Source: Endocarpon pusillum Z07020 (lineage: Eukaryota; Ascomycota; Eurotiomycetes; Verrucariales; Verrucariaceae). Taken from it: DNA of 64,000 nt. This document shows, piece after piece, positions 52,066 through 63,637 of this stretch. The first letter of the stretch is position 1, and the number at the start of each line of letters is the position of its first letter. The notes under the pieces were generated by a model that saw nothing but the letters and a program-made list of their open reading frames with translations, was not told the origin of the DNA and ran no database searches. A program made the translations under genes and the position numbers. The DNA is taken from positions 229,052-293,051 of the forward strand of contig NW_006916325.1 of assembly GCF_000464535.1 (NCBI RefSeq), written 5' to 3'.

Positions 52066-54674
52066 ATGAACTCTTCAAATCCAAGAGCTGGATGGGAGAA
52101 GGTTGGGGACCAGTTCTATCGCAAGATACAGCTGTACGAGTCAGTCTTCGACCCTGATCTGGAGCTTGGAGACTATTTGGTGGCCGGAGCACCTCATGGT
52201 GGTGCCGTAGGCACGTCGCCTCGTTTTCTTCTTGCACCTTACTAACTTCTAACAGCTCTATTCCGCGACGAGGGGAAGATAACCAGATATCGTGGTGCGT
52301 CAGTCGCAAGGTCCAGTATAGACCTTTACTCTTCTGCTGGCAAGCTCATCAGTCGACTTAACTGGGACAAAGGCTCTATTAGAGGTCTTGGCTGGTCAGA
52401 AGATGAGCAACTCATCGTTGTCACCGAGGATGGGAGTGTTAGATGCTACTATGGCCTTCATGGAGACTTCCATCCCTTCTCGCTGGGTCATGGCGCTGAA
52501 GCATCTGGGGTGGTTGAATGTCGATTCTGGTCTTCCGGTTTTGTTGCCCTCCTCTCCAACAACAGTCTGGTATCAGTGTCATCCTACGACGAGCCCAGGC
52601 CGAAGGTGCTAGCTATGCCGCCTGCTGGAGAGCTTCACGCCTGGTCGTTAATTCCCCCAGCCTACACTCTCTCTCGCACCGTAGAGGCCTTGCTCGCCAT
52701 GGATCGAACGATCTATGTAGTCGACGCCACCGAATGTGAAGATCGTGGACTCTCTGATGGTCCGTTCAAGCATGTCCGGGTCTCTCCGAATGGACGCTTC
52801 GCAGCACTATTCACAGAAGATGGCAAAGTATGGGTAGTGAGCAGCGACTTTCAAGACAAACTCAGCGACTACGATTCAAAAGCCAAGACACTTCCGAAAC
52901 ATGTCGAATGGTGTGGCAATGATTCAGTCATCCTAGCATGGGAAGATGAGATCCATATGGTTGGTCCAAAAGGAGTGGCTGTCAAGTATTACTATGATGG
53001 TCAAGTTCATGTCGTGCCTGACCTTGATGGCGTTCGAATACTTACGAATGAAGTGTGCGAATTTCTACACAAAGTGCCTGATGAGACAGAAGAGGTTTTC
53101 AAGCTTGGCTCGACATCTCCTGCATCGGTCCTGCTGGATTCGATTGAGCAACTAGAGAAGAAGTCGCCCAAAGCGGACGAGAACATTCAAAGAATTAAGC
53201 CTTACCTACCAGAAGCTGTCGATACTTGCATTCGAGCTGCAGGACATGAGTTCAATGCCCACCTCCAAAAAGAGCTACTCAAGGCCGCCTCTTTTGGCAA
53301 ATCGGTACTTGATTTGTACAGCAGCGATGAGTTTGTGGAAATGTGTGAGAGACTGCGAGTCCTAAATGCTGTCCGCGATTACCGCATAGGCCTTCCAATG
53401 TCTTATGAGCAGTACTCACGGCTCAGTCCTGAGAGATTGATCTCGCGCCTTCTCAATCGCCATGAATATCTCCTTGCTATTAAAATATCAGAATATCTGC
53501 ATCTTCCAGCGAACAAGATTTATGTGCACTGGGCCTGTCAAAAAGTCAAGATCGCTTCTTCCGACGATGACGCCATTTCTAATCTCATCGTGTCGAGACT
53601 GAAGGGCAAGACCGGAATCTCATTCTCATCCATATCACAGGCAGCATACGATGAGGGACGAGGACACCTAGCCACCTCGCTCCTCAACTCAGAACCTCGA
53701 GCGGGGAAGCAGGTTCCTCTCTTATTGAACATGGAAGAAGATGAGATCGCTCTCGACAAGGCCATCGAATCAGGAGACACCGACCTCGTGTTCTTCGTGT
53801 TGCTACAACTCAAAAAGAAGCTACCCCTGGCCAGCTTCTTCCGCACCATCAACAACAGACCCATGGCATCCGCTCTCGTAGAGTCTTCAGCTAGAGCACA
53901 AGATACCGAGTTGCTGAAAGATATGTACTATCAAGACGATCGACCCGTGGATGGCGCAGATCTGCTCTTCGAGGAGGCAATGCGACAAACTCATACGAGG
54001 ACCAAGATGGACAAGCTTAAGCTCGCTTCGCGACTTCTGACAGATTCAAGGGATGCCAATGCGCAGCTTCACACGAAGATATTTAATGAGACCGCTCAAC
54101 TGCTGAAGATGCAGGAAGCTTTCGACAAAGAGATTGCAAATACCAATGGGAGTTTTGTTGGGCTCAGTGTAAATGAGACGATGTATCGCCTGATCAGGTC
54201 AGGGTACGGCAAGCGGGCAGCCAAGGTGCAGAGTGAATTCAAGGTTACGGAGAAGACATTTTGGTGGATCAGGTTAAGAGCCCTGGTCGCTGCTCGGCTT
54301 TGGGGAGAGCTCGAGGAGGTGGCCAAGAATAGAAAGTCACCAATAGGTTGGGAGGTAGATTTTGTCTCCTTCATGAGTTCAACCTCGTCATGTACCAAAT
54401 TTATGCTAACCTTGACCGCGCACAGCCCTTCTATAACGAGACTCTTGGAGCCGGCAATACGCGGCTCGCGTCGATCTTCATCCCCAAATGCACAAACCTC
54501 ACGGTGCCCGAACGTGTTGAGATGTGGGTTAAATGCGGCATGATCGTGAAAGCGGGTGAAGAGGCATTGAAAGCCAAGGATTTGACCACGCTGCATGACC
54601 TGAGCTCCAAGGCCACTGGTCAGCAGGCGGTGGAGATCGAGAGGATGATCACGCAGCTCAAGCCACGACGGTGA
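52066..54674 (+). CDS. VPS16: Vps16, core subunit of CORVET and HOPS tethering complexes
   Basis: Exons 52066-52201, 52256-54354, 54426-54674; introns of 54 and 71 nt; frames close exactly to 827 aa. The N-terminal beta-propeller reads GDYLVAGAPHG, ALFRDEGKITRYRG, DLYSSAGKLISRLNWDKGSI, GLGWSEDEQLIVVTEDGSVR. The alpha-solenoid includes the Vps16 C-terminal domain: ADENIQRIKPYLPEAVDTCI, HEFNAHLQKELLKAASFGKS, RLRVLNAVRDYRIGLPMSYE, LAIKISEYLHLPANKIYVHW, and the final PFYNETLGAG...IFIPKCTN. Vps16 scaffolds class C Vps tethers for endosome and vacuole fusion, with Vps33 binding its C-terminus. An internal ATG at 52510 is not the start. Confidence 0.95.
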
Positions 54675-54775
54675 GCAGGGGATCTGCATATAGATCTGTC
54701 ATGTAGACCACTGAAATGTGCTGTCGAGTGAGCACGCAAATTGTCCGAGAATGGTCCGTGCTGCCCTATTCCCTG

Positions 54776-55460
54776 TCAAGTGATCTTGTCCTCTTCATTT
54801 TCCAGCTCATCTACCTCAGGCTCTGGAGGCACAACATTTGACTTGATACTGAATATCTCGGCCTCCTTCTCTTCTCCCAGTATCTCGACAGTTCCGTTCT
54901 CATCCACCCATTCAGCCTCGTCCTCAATATCCATCCCATCCTTTACCTCCCCCTTATTCTCTTCCTCATCCTTCGCATTTCCCATCGCATTCTTCTTCAC
55001 TCCATCCACATCCCCATTGACCTCATCCCACGCCCTCCTCCTCTCCCTTCCCACCTTCACTCTCCTCACCACCCTCTCAACCTTAACTTCCATTTTTCCC
55101 AGCACATCCTCCGCCCTTGCTAGCCCCTTCTCTTGCCTCAATCTCTGATGTCTCGTCTGCCTTTTCTGGCCCCGCTTCTTTGTGATTCCTCCATTAAGCA
55201 CCGCATTGGCGTTATTATTCCTTTTCTCGAGGTGAGGAGGGGGATGTGTGAGATTGGGCGTAGGGTCTGAGGAGCTGAGGGCTGGAGCGGAAGTGGAGAG
55301 CGATGTGGCGAGGCGACGCGAGGCGCGGGACCGGGGATTTGCTGCTGCGAAGTTATGTTAGAGAAATGTATAGTAAATTAGGAGATTCGTAGAGGACGGG
55401 GGCAGCAGGAGGTTGTGACGTACAGGAAGGGTTGGCTTTGAGTTTGGGCGTTTTGGCCAT
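54776..55460 (-). CDS. ALB1: Ribosome biogenesis factor Alb1
   Basis: Exon 1 55460-55424 (MAKTPKLKANPS), intron 55423-55345 (79 nt, GTACGT...GCAG), exon 2 55344-54776; 201 aa. Alb1-type features: the basic start MAKTPKLK, SRASRRLA, and the conserved block GITKKRGQKRQTRHQRLRQE followed by KGLARAEDVLGKMEVKVER. A long acidic tail closes the protein. Alb1 shuttles with Arx1 on late pre-60S particles from nucleus to cytoplasm. The gene is convergent with VPS16, with about 100 bp between stop codons. Confidence 0.85.
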
Positions 55461-55983
55461 GAAGATCAGCCTGAAGAGAATATATAGAATCGGCTTCACT
55501 ACTACACTTAGTGATTCATAGGCCGGGTTCAGGAACGCGGATCGATCTACCAGCACTTCGAATATCACTGATATTCCACCAAGAATTTCAACGCGAAATA
55601 AAGCATGTCCAGATTATGTAATACCACTTCGGCAGCCTTGTGGCCAATTCACCTAGCCACAGGTAGAATTGACACTGAAAGTCAAACTACGGTTTCAAGG
55701 TCAGGAAGGTCCCCCTGCCTTGGCTTGCATCGTAAAATTATATTACCATTCTTGATATGGTTGGATACCCTACACGAGTTTTATCTATCGAAATGAAGAG
55801 CCATGCATCTATTTAATAGCTTAGGACTGGTCTTCATCATCAGAAACGCCATACCAGCCTCGCTGCCCTGTGGAGCTCATGTTCCTCTCGACCTGGTAGG
55901 TCTTCTTCACGGCACGATCTCAGATGATACGAATGACTCGGATCTCCTGTGGCCAGATGTGTTTGAATGAACAATTGTACAAT
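55461..55983. other. Intergenic sequence, no gene seen
   Basis: 5' flank of ALB1 and 3' flank of the uL4m gene. No supported frame. Confidence 0.5.
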
Positions 55984-57143
55984 CTATCCTCTCGCTCTCT
56001 CAGAAAGACCATCTCCTTCAAAATCCTCATCTTCCTCTGATTCATCAAGATTCTCATCGTCGAGATCTTCATCACGTAACTCAGTTTCCGGAAATTCTTC
56101 AAGCTCTTCAACTACACCAGAGGCCTGTCGAGCGCGAGCGACAAGCTCAGCAGCACGTTTCATGCTATTCTTGGCTCCAAGATCGCTGGTATGCGCTTTC
56201 AATATGGTGTCCAGAGCCTGCTTCTCAATGACAATTCTTCCTGTCTCCAGCAAATCTTTGACATCCACATCGAACATGTCCTTCACGATGCCGTGTCTCT
56301 TCATCTCAACCAAGGCCATCTCACGAAACAGTCTCTCTCTGTACGCACTTGTGACAAGTGTGCTCCTGCCAAAACCACTTCCCCATTGGTTGCCTTCAAA
56401 TATGTTGGTTAAAAGGCGAGCTCCGGTATGTCGTTCAATCGTAATCTTGTTGTCCACGACCACCAGCTCGCCTCTACGATATCTGTAACTCAGAGCTGTT
56501 CTCCAAGCTAGATCGTAAACCTTCCTCTGTAGTCCTGTAGAGAAATCCCTAGGATGTGGCCCAAAGGCCACCCCTCCTCCTCTCCGTATAGGACTTTTTT
56601 TGTCACCGGCCCGCGCACGTCCGGTGCCTTTTTGAGGTAATACTTTCCGACCACTTCCGTGCACATCTTTGCGCCATTTAGTGCTTGCAGTGCCTTGTCG
56701 AGTTTTATCACCCTCGTACACAACAGCTCGATGAAGAATGTCGCGCCGTAGAGGGATGTGTAGATGGTTTGATGGGTACATTTCGAAACGTAATGGTTCC
56801 AGAGTGGGCCATGAGTAGATTGTGGTGATGACTTGTGATTCAGACGATTGGCTGTTCGGGGTGGGCGTTATCGTGCTTTGCGGAGATGGTGTCGTGTCTA
56901 TGAGGAACGAATCAGACGACATGGACAAACCTGTTTGGTCTGACAGCTCGGAGCTCATGGTAGGGAGAGGCGCTTCGGTGGCCATCGAGCGAGCAAAGTG
57001 AGGTGCGAGACATTGCTATACTCGTCAACGAAATGCTTACGCCCAGGTTCCGCTGTACTTACGACGAGGGGATCAGAGCGATGGAATTTTCTGAAGCTGC
57101 TCGTGAGCTTTCTCAGCGCCAGAACTGACTCACGACCGGCCAT
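55984..57143 (-). CDS. YML6: Mitochondrial large ribosomal subunit protein uL4m
   Basis: Exon 1 57143-57063 (MAGRESVLALRKLTSSFRKFHRSDPLV, a presequence-like basic helix), intron 57062-57016 (47 nt, GTAAGT...TATAG), exon 2 57015-55984; 370 aa. The uL4 signature is clear: LHIPLRRDILHRAVVYEGD, TASTKWRKDVHGSGRKVLPQ, KGTGRARAGDKKSPIRRGGG, AFGPHPRDFSTGLQRKVYD, RTALSYRYRRGELVVVDN. The C-terminus is acidic (DEDLDDENLDESEEDEDFE), probably a lineage extension. uL4m binds 21S rRNA and lines the exit tunnel. Joining exon 1 gives QCLAPHFARSMATEAPL, so the in-frame ATG at 56985 is probably internal. Confidence 0.92.
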
Positions 57144-58608
57144 GATGCTCAGATAAGGTGTACAATGTCAAGACTTTGTCATTATAGATTGATGAGCAAT
57201 ACTTACATCCACAATATGCACTTCAATGAAATCTGAGCTCAGGGCTTAGCACCGGGAGAGGCCGCGAGATGGGACATCAACATGAGGCTCAACTCCACAG
57301 ACCAATCCTTAGACTGAGCTATCCCTATCTAAACAAGTCTTTATCCTACCAATATGACAACTATGATGCATCTTCAGATGAAAGCGGTTGAAAAGTTACG
57401 AGCATGCCAATACAAGAATGTACTACCATTAGGACTGCAGTAATCTATTGATAGGTTCGAGCATCTCTACACGAAACTGGCATTCCTCTTCTGACTCCAG
57501 TTTTCATCAACATCATCCATTGTCCTCTTAGCTTCGGTAGTCTCTGAGTAAGCTTGCCATTGCCAGCATCAACTTGTCTGGAGAAACCCCGGCATGAATT
57601 GTAACAGTAATTTGATTATCATGTCACGCCCTTCAGACACGTTCTGGTTTCGGGACACCAGGTGGATGGGCGGAAAATTGCGGAGTCACCAAGCTCTACT
57701 TGAATCTCCTTGACCCTGGTGCTCATTATGGGATTGTTTCTGCCTCCTGTGATCGTCTACTGTCGATCTGCTGATGTACATCAGCTCGCTTGTGATTTCG
57801 TCTACCAAGGAGGCCATCGTCTTCTGCGCCTATAGGTAGGAGGGTTTGCGAAATGGATATGACGAATACTTCACACTTACCCAAGGCCTTTCCCACAACT
57901 AATCTGGCCATATCCGAAATGACCAGTGTCGAGAGGCAGCATTTCATGCATGCCTGATGATCTTTTGGCCCCCAATGTCAAGCGAAATTGGTCACGTCCA
58001 TCTGGTTATGGTAAAATCTTGATCTTCCCCTGATTGGATAGCTACTGCAACTAGTAGCCGCAGCTACAAGCTCTGATTTATATAAAGCAAAGCTTCTTAA
58101 AGATCTTACTAGTACTACGTAGCCAACACCTCTCTTTTTGTCCACCTGCCTTCCCTTTAGCCCCTGACGATCGCAGCGTCATTGTTCCTGATCATGGACG
58201 CCATAAGGCCACTTCTGACCTATCTACATGGCTCTTTACCTCGTCTATTTGGCGCTGCACTCAAGGATTATGGCATTATCACGAACCAATGCAACCTCAA
58301 GCGGGCATGACGATCCAGGCGTGCCAAGTACTTCTGAGATTAAGGGATGCTGCTAAGCCTCCATACTTAGTATAAGCTACCATCAGCTACCACGAGTTTA
58401 TGTCAGGCTTTGCTGTTGATCAATTGAATTGCTTAAACAGCAACATGGCCAAGCTATCAGGGGCGTGGATATACCACTGTAGTGATTGGAATGCTTAGCC
58501 TGGTTTCAATTAGCGAAAGGGACAGACAAACACGACCAGAAAACAATTGTAGGCGTCTTTATGCAAGCTGTCAATCAACTGTTCGCTTATTACTATCCGT
58601 ATCTCGTA
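57144..58608. other. Long intergenic region left of the MITE
   Basis: No gene supported. Frames at 57726-57947 and 58482-58832 have no domain; the latter runs into the MITE. Confidence 0.55.
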
Positions 58609-58969
58609 CTACGGCAGGAGGCATAATGTTTGTCACCTGCGCACTAGTAAGTAACGTCATTAACAGCGCTCATACAGATACCCCGTTGCTCTGTACGAAT
58701 GCTCACTGTCGCCATTCTACGCGCGTTTTGTTGATTCTACGCGTTATTCTACTGATTCTATCTCATTCTGCGCCATCTACGAATTCTATCAAGTTCGTTC
58801 CAATTCTACGCCAGAGAGATGCCAGGCAGTAAAAGATGCAGAAGGACGGCATACTCGATATTAAGAAAAAACTAGAGTAGTCCTAATTGGGCGATTTTGT
58901 GGCATTACATCTTGGCGTTACAACCAGTTACTAGTGCGCGGGTGACAAACATTATGCCTCCTGCCGTAG
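58609..58969. mobile_element. MITE with long inverted repeats and TA target duplication
   Basis: 361 bp. The left end starts CTACGGCAGGAGGCATAATG and the right end is its reverse complement; the inverted repeats extend about 45 bp with one or two mismatches (through TTTGTCACC and GCGCACTAGTAA). TA flanks both sides (58607-58608 and 58970-58971), the signature of Tc1/mariner/pogo-type elements. The interior is non-coding, with a repeated GATTCTACGCG motif. High similarity of the arms suggests recent activity or a maintained hairpin. Confidence 0.88.
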
Positions 58970-59149
58970 TAAGTGGCATAGCCTCGACGGTTGCAATGAC
59001 GTCCGAGGAAGGGGGTACAAGTAGCTATAAAGACGATGAAAGACTCGTTCGAACTCTGAGGTAATGAACAGTCGCTGTTAGAACGATCACACCACCCACA
59101 CTTTTAAGAGAACCATCAAACCCACGTTCATACTTCAAGTACTCCCAAG

Positions 59150-59933
59150 ATGCATATCTCCACCCTTGTCCTCCTTGGTGCTACCACCATCCAGGCCAGT
59201 GTTCTCGTCGAGCGCGCTGTTGAGAATGGTCCTTGCACTGGCGCCGGCGGTGCACCCGGCGTATGCATCCCCACTGCCAAATGTACTGTTGATGGCGGAA
59301 ACTACATCAGCAACGCTTGTCCGGGCCTCCCCAACGATATTAAGTGCTGTACGAAAGCCTCCTGCGGCTCAGGCGGTAACTGCCGCTTCTCGTCGACTTG
59401 CAGTGGAACGAGCTTGAGTGGGCTATGTCCCGGCCCGGCCGACTTCAAGTGTTGTGTGCCCAGCTCTGGTGGCACTAGCGGTCCTTACCCACCCCCTGCC
59501 ATCCCCTCGGTGGGTGCTTGCAAGGCAGCGTCCGTTTCGGGTGCCCAGAAGGTTGTTGCTGGCAACCCAGGCAAGGTTCGACAGATCTATTGCACAAGGG
59601 ATTGCTCGTGCCCTGGATCGAGTGACCACTGCTGTGGGCTGGCTATTGATTTCATGTGTTCATCGGCTGGTGGTGTAAGTGCTTTATGCTAAAGACACTT
59701 TCAGCTCTAACTAACACTGACTATAGGTCCGGACCGATATTGGAGGACCTATCGCCGAATGGGTCATGAATAACCGTGCTTCTCTGGGACTCAAGTACGT
59801 TATCTGGGGACAAAAGATCTGGAATCCTTCGCAAGACTCGGTCAAGCCATGGTCGCAATGGCGCGGCATGGACGATAGGGGCTCCATCACTGCAAACCAC
59901 TGGGACCATGTCCATGTGAGCTTCAACGGTTAG
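59150..59933 (+). CDS. Secreted Cys-rich protein with a VanY-like/LAS metallopeptidase-type C-terminal domain
   Basis: Exon 1 59150-59674, intron 59675-59726 (52 nt, GTAAGT, branch CTAAC, ATAG), exon 2 59727-59933; 243 aa. Signal peptide about residues 1-17 (HISTLVLLGATTIQASV). The N-terminal half holds two similar Cys-rich repeats (CIPTAKCTVDGG...CPG...IKCC and CRFSSTCSG...CPG...FKCC). After a Pro/Gly linker, the C-terminal domain has SSDHCCGLAIDFMC and, in exon 2, HWDHVHVSF. This H-x5-D plus WDHVH arrangement is the zinc-ligand pattern of LAS peptidases (D-Ala-D-Ala carboxypeptidase type). Fungal proteins with this domain are known but little studied; action on bacterial peptidoglycan is an inference. 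Confidence 0.82.
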
Positions 59934-60386
59934 ATGAACACTATAAGCAAGAGGGGAGAGTGATTGGGCCCATGTCAGCGTTATCTTCTCATATATCGTA
60001 TAAACCGTTTTGCTGTGGGCACCCTCTTTTTTGGGACTGGAGGACACTCTTGTTTAAGGTTCGCTCTCATGACACCCTTACCGGTGGTGTTTGCTTGCTG
60101 ATCTGGGATTTTCATTTGAGGCCGACCCTATAATGGCTCAGCGGTAGGAAGTTAGTTGTGGGCGATGATGGTAGTAACCACTTGAAGTCCTTGCTGCACC
60201 ATACGTAGTAGATGCGGTGTCTAATTTTATGGCAGCAGGCTTGGCATGAGTTTTGTCCAGGATAACTCACTACTACGTATTAGTACTAACTAGCTTAGTA
60301 CTTCGTCAGTCCGTCTTGGGTAAACTCTTAACTTTCTAGGCGAGGTCTTTCATCTCGACTTCCCAGACCACGAAAAAACACCAATC
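59934..60386. other. Intergenic sequence, no gene seen
   Basis: 3' flank of the secreted-protein gene and 5' flank of the mL38 gene. Confidence 0.5.
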
Positions 60387-61773
60387 ATGGCTCGCTGCGG
60401 CACTCCCAGCAAGCAGCTTCTGCAGAGCCTGCGCAGCTGGTCGATAAGCCCTGCAGCTAACAGCCGTCATGAAATAGCTCGCCCTTTCTGCACAACTACC
60501 TGCAAAAGCGAAGAAGCTCAGGCCGATGTTGCTCCCAAACCATCCTTCCGTCGCAACCCCGATCCTCAACTTGTCTCATCACGCCGCTTGGAAAGGAGAC
60601 TCATGAAGGCAAACAACCCACCAATTGGCTCGCGACGACGTCGAGTCGCGCTGCAAGGAACATCTGGAATCCCATTCGAGCAATTGCCATACCAATGCTT
60701 CCAAGAAGCTCGAAAGATCCTCATAGCCGATCGAGAAGAGAAGCTGAAGCAGATAGAGACGGATCGAGCCCGCATAATTCGTCTACGAGACTCCGATCCT
60801 GCGCTCTCGGGGGGCGAAGCCCGCAAGAGGCAGAGGTTAAAGGACTTGATAGGCAAACTGGAACATTTGAAGATTCTGGCCGATATCAATGATCCGTTGG
60901 TCAAGCGCAGATTTGAAGATGGGCTGGGTAGGCTAAGAACAATGTCCTAACCCAACTATCAATGCTAATAAATACATGTTAGGTGACATGAACAAGCCCA
61001 TCTATCGTTACCTTGCCGAGCGCAAATGGAGAGAGGCTCGCCGCTTGATCCTCATGCAGCGCATCACCCAGATGAAAGTCATACCAGATGTTCTACCCAG
61101 TTTCGAGCCGTCGGTGGACGTCAAGCTGGCATTCGTACCACCAATTACGTTTTCAAAAAGAGGCCTGGAATATGGTGATTTGTCCAAGGGCATCCGATCA
61201 GGAGACTTTGTCTACATTCAGCCTGGCGAGTTTGTGGACTCGCAGATGAGCGAGAATCCTTGCTGGCTGAATGTGCAATCCTTCCAGCGCGGCGAGAAGT
61301 TGGTATCCGTTGTTGTGGTTGATTCCGATGTCCCTAATCTACAGAAGGATGGCTTTGACTACCGCTGTCATTTTCTTGCAGTTAACGTCCCCATCAACCC
61401 TACACAGCGCACGATCAATCTCTCCAATCTTTCCAAGACAGAACAGTTACTGCTTCCGTGGCTACCACCTCACGCCCAAAAAGGTAGTCCTTACCATCGT
61501 CTATCAGTCTTCGTGCTACAACAAAAGGACAACATCCCATTAGACCTCAGCGTGGCATCACGACATGTAAAGTCGGAGGGGTTTATCCTTCGAAGTTTCG
61601 TGGATAGGCACCTTCTGAAGCCAATAGGTGTGCATCTGTTCAGGACGAAATGGGACGCGGGGATGGCGGATGTCATGCGGCGGGCTGGTGTTGAGGGCGC
61701 TGATATGGAGTTGAGGCGTCTCAAGGTGGAACCGCTACCGTATAAGAGGAGGAACCCGCCTTCGTTTAGATAA
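60387..61773 (+). CDS. MRPL35: Mitochondrial large ribosomal subunit protein mL38
   Basis: Exons 60387-60927 and 60983-61773; intron of 55 nt (GTAGGC...GTTAG); 443 aa. An Arg/Ser-rich presequence (about residues 1-40) precedes a charged helical region (FQEARKILIADREEKLKQIE, GEARKRQRLKDLIGKLEHLK), then DMNKPIYRYLAERKWREARR and a phosphatidylethanolamine-binding-protein (PEBP) fold: PSVDVKLAFVPPITFSKRGL, GDFVYIQPGEFV, VVVVDSDVPNLQKDGFDYRC, LLPWLPPHAQKGSPYHRLSV. This combination is typical of mL38/MrpL35 in the mitoribosome central protuberance. Convergent with IMP1. Confidence 0.9.
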
Positions 61774-61914
61774 TTTGTGCGTGGGAGCTAGGCTCTGTAT
61801 GTATAGATGGTCATCCTATCTGACCGACCTCTGAGCGAGCTATGTTAGATCCTCGTAATGACTAGGCTCGTGTAACAAGATAACGCCTTCCGCTATGCAC
61901 AAAACATTGTAAGC

Positions 61915-62759
61915 CTACAACCGCTCCACCTTCTCCAAGTCTGCCTCCTCTTTCCCCGCCGCATCCCGCAGTTCCTGGAATTCCCTCCTAGTAAACGTCC
62001 ACTCCCCAAACCCCAACCCCTCCACGCCCCCTCCCCTCGCAGGCCTCAATTGATCCTTCCCCGTCTTCACCATATCAATAATCCAATCACTAGTCGGATG
62101 CGAATACCTCGTCACCTTGCCCAAGATCAACCCCATGGGCACGGGGCCATAGAACCTCGAATCCCGACTCCACGCCAGATTATCGCCCGCCACCCAGACA
62201 TGGCCGGGCGGCACTTCAATCATCTCCGGCTCCTCCCTCTCAGCATCTTCTCTGTCGTTANNNNNNNNNNNNNNNNNNNNNNNNNNNNNNNNNNNNNNNN
62301 NNNNNNNNNNNNNNNNNNNNNNNNNNNNNNNNNNNNNNNNNNNNNNNNNNNNNNNNNNNNNNNNNNNNNNNNNNNNNNNNNNNNNNTTGAAGGTGATCAG
62401 GTCGCCGACCCGCAGATCGCGGCCGAGCCGGTGCTGTTTGGAGATGATGTTGTATTTGGTCGTCGTGCCCAAGGTTGGGTACATGGACGCGCCGGAGGTG
62501 GACTGTATGCACAAAAGAGTAAATATATACATTTTTGATTGGGTGGGCTCGCAGGAAAAAGAAGGGGTGGGGGGTTGGTGGATGGTTGGGTGGGAGGAAA
62601 ATGAGGAAATAGAAGCGAAAAGAAGGTGGGGGTTGGAATACGACGTACCGTCCAGTCATAGACGTATTCTCGGTAGAGCCATGCGCAGCTGAGGCCCCAG
62701 GTGAAGAAGCCAAGGGCTTTGAAGGTGCCGACGCTGAAGGTTCGGAGCTGGGACGACAT
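61915..62759 (-). CDS. IMP1: Mitochondrial inner membrane protease subunit 1
   Basis: Exon 1 62759-62649 (37 aa with one membrane helix, LGFFTWGLSCAWLYREYVYD), intron 62648-62503 (146 nt, GTACGT...ACAG), exon 2 62502-61915, interrupted by 126 N (62386-62261). The signal-peptidase catalytic Ser is in SGASMYPTL; VGDLITF follows, and after the gap come EVPPGHVWVAGDNLAWSRDS and RFYGPVPMGLILGKV. The catalytic Lys expected in a KRVxG segment falls in the gap. Imp1 is the intermembrane-space-facing signal peptidase for sorting signals of inner-membrane and intermembrane-space proteins. The tail (EWTFTRREFQELRDAAG...) is longer than in yeast. Confidence 0.9.
62261..62386. other. Assembly gap (126 N) inside IMP1
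   Basis: Frames on both sides agree over this length, so about 43 codons including the catalytic Lys region are probably missing. Confidence 0.99.
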
Positions 62760-63637
62760 CGCGGTGGTTGTGGGGAGAGGACGGCCAGCGGGGGGGTTGT
62801 TCCAATTCCGCAGCAGAATGCTATTGCCTGCTCTGTGGTTCCATGGTGCTGGGTTCTCTGGAACTCTGTTTTTGTTTCTCAGGGGGACGCTCTAGGCTCC
62901 GAAGTGGATCTGCCGCGCATCATTGTCTAGATCTGCCAACGAGGGATGGCAAGGTGGTATCGAGATCAATTCGAAGTTTGAAGCTTCATGCCAAGACATC
63001 TTGGTGACCGGATGCCAAGCCTTTAGTGTGATGCTATGTTTCTAACAAAATTCGTTTTAGTTGTTTGTGCTCCTTCACTCAAGCGTACGTACAACACAAG
63101 ATAACCTTTGAATGAGGTTGTAGCTACAACCTTGAGAGACATCAGAGGATCTCTTCACCATCTATCAAGTTCGACTCCAAGAACATGCCTCCAATGGGGA
63201 GCTCTCAGACCCGCTTTGCACTTGAGTAGCAACTCTTAGGGATATTATTATGCTTCTATCTATGCTAGAGCTTGCCATCTCCATTTACCCAGGATGAAGC
63301 AAGTGTGGACAGGGAAGCTAGAAGGATATCTGTCTCGTTCCAGACCACGTCTGCCCAGGCGCTCTGGGAGAGACTTCCCAATCCTTTTGCTCTGTTCGTG
63401 CTCATTGCCGAACAGAGGGACTGTGTCTGGGACACAATCCGCAGTTTGAGAAGCCTTTTCTGACTCGAATCATGAAGAATTGGCTCGTCGTACTCATCGT
63501 CATCCTTCATTTTGTGCAGCGTATTCGGCCAAGTGCCTCTATCCCCGAAATGTACCCCTGACAAGATCTGGCCTCTATACCGTCCAGTGATGTGTCCGAA
63601 ACGCCACATATTCTATAAAGAGCACATATTTGCATGC
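62760..63637. other. Intergenic sequence, no gene seen
   Basis: 5' flank of IMP1 and 3' flank of the partial gene at the right edge. The frame at 63265-63609 has no recognisable domain. Confidence 0.5.
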
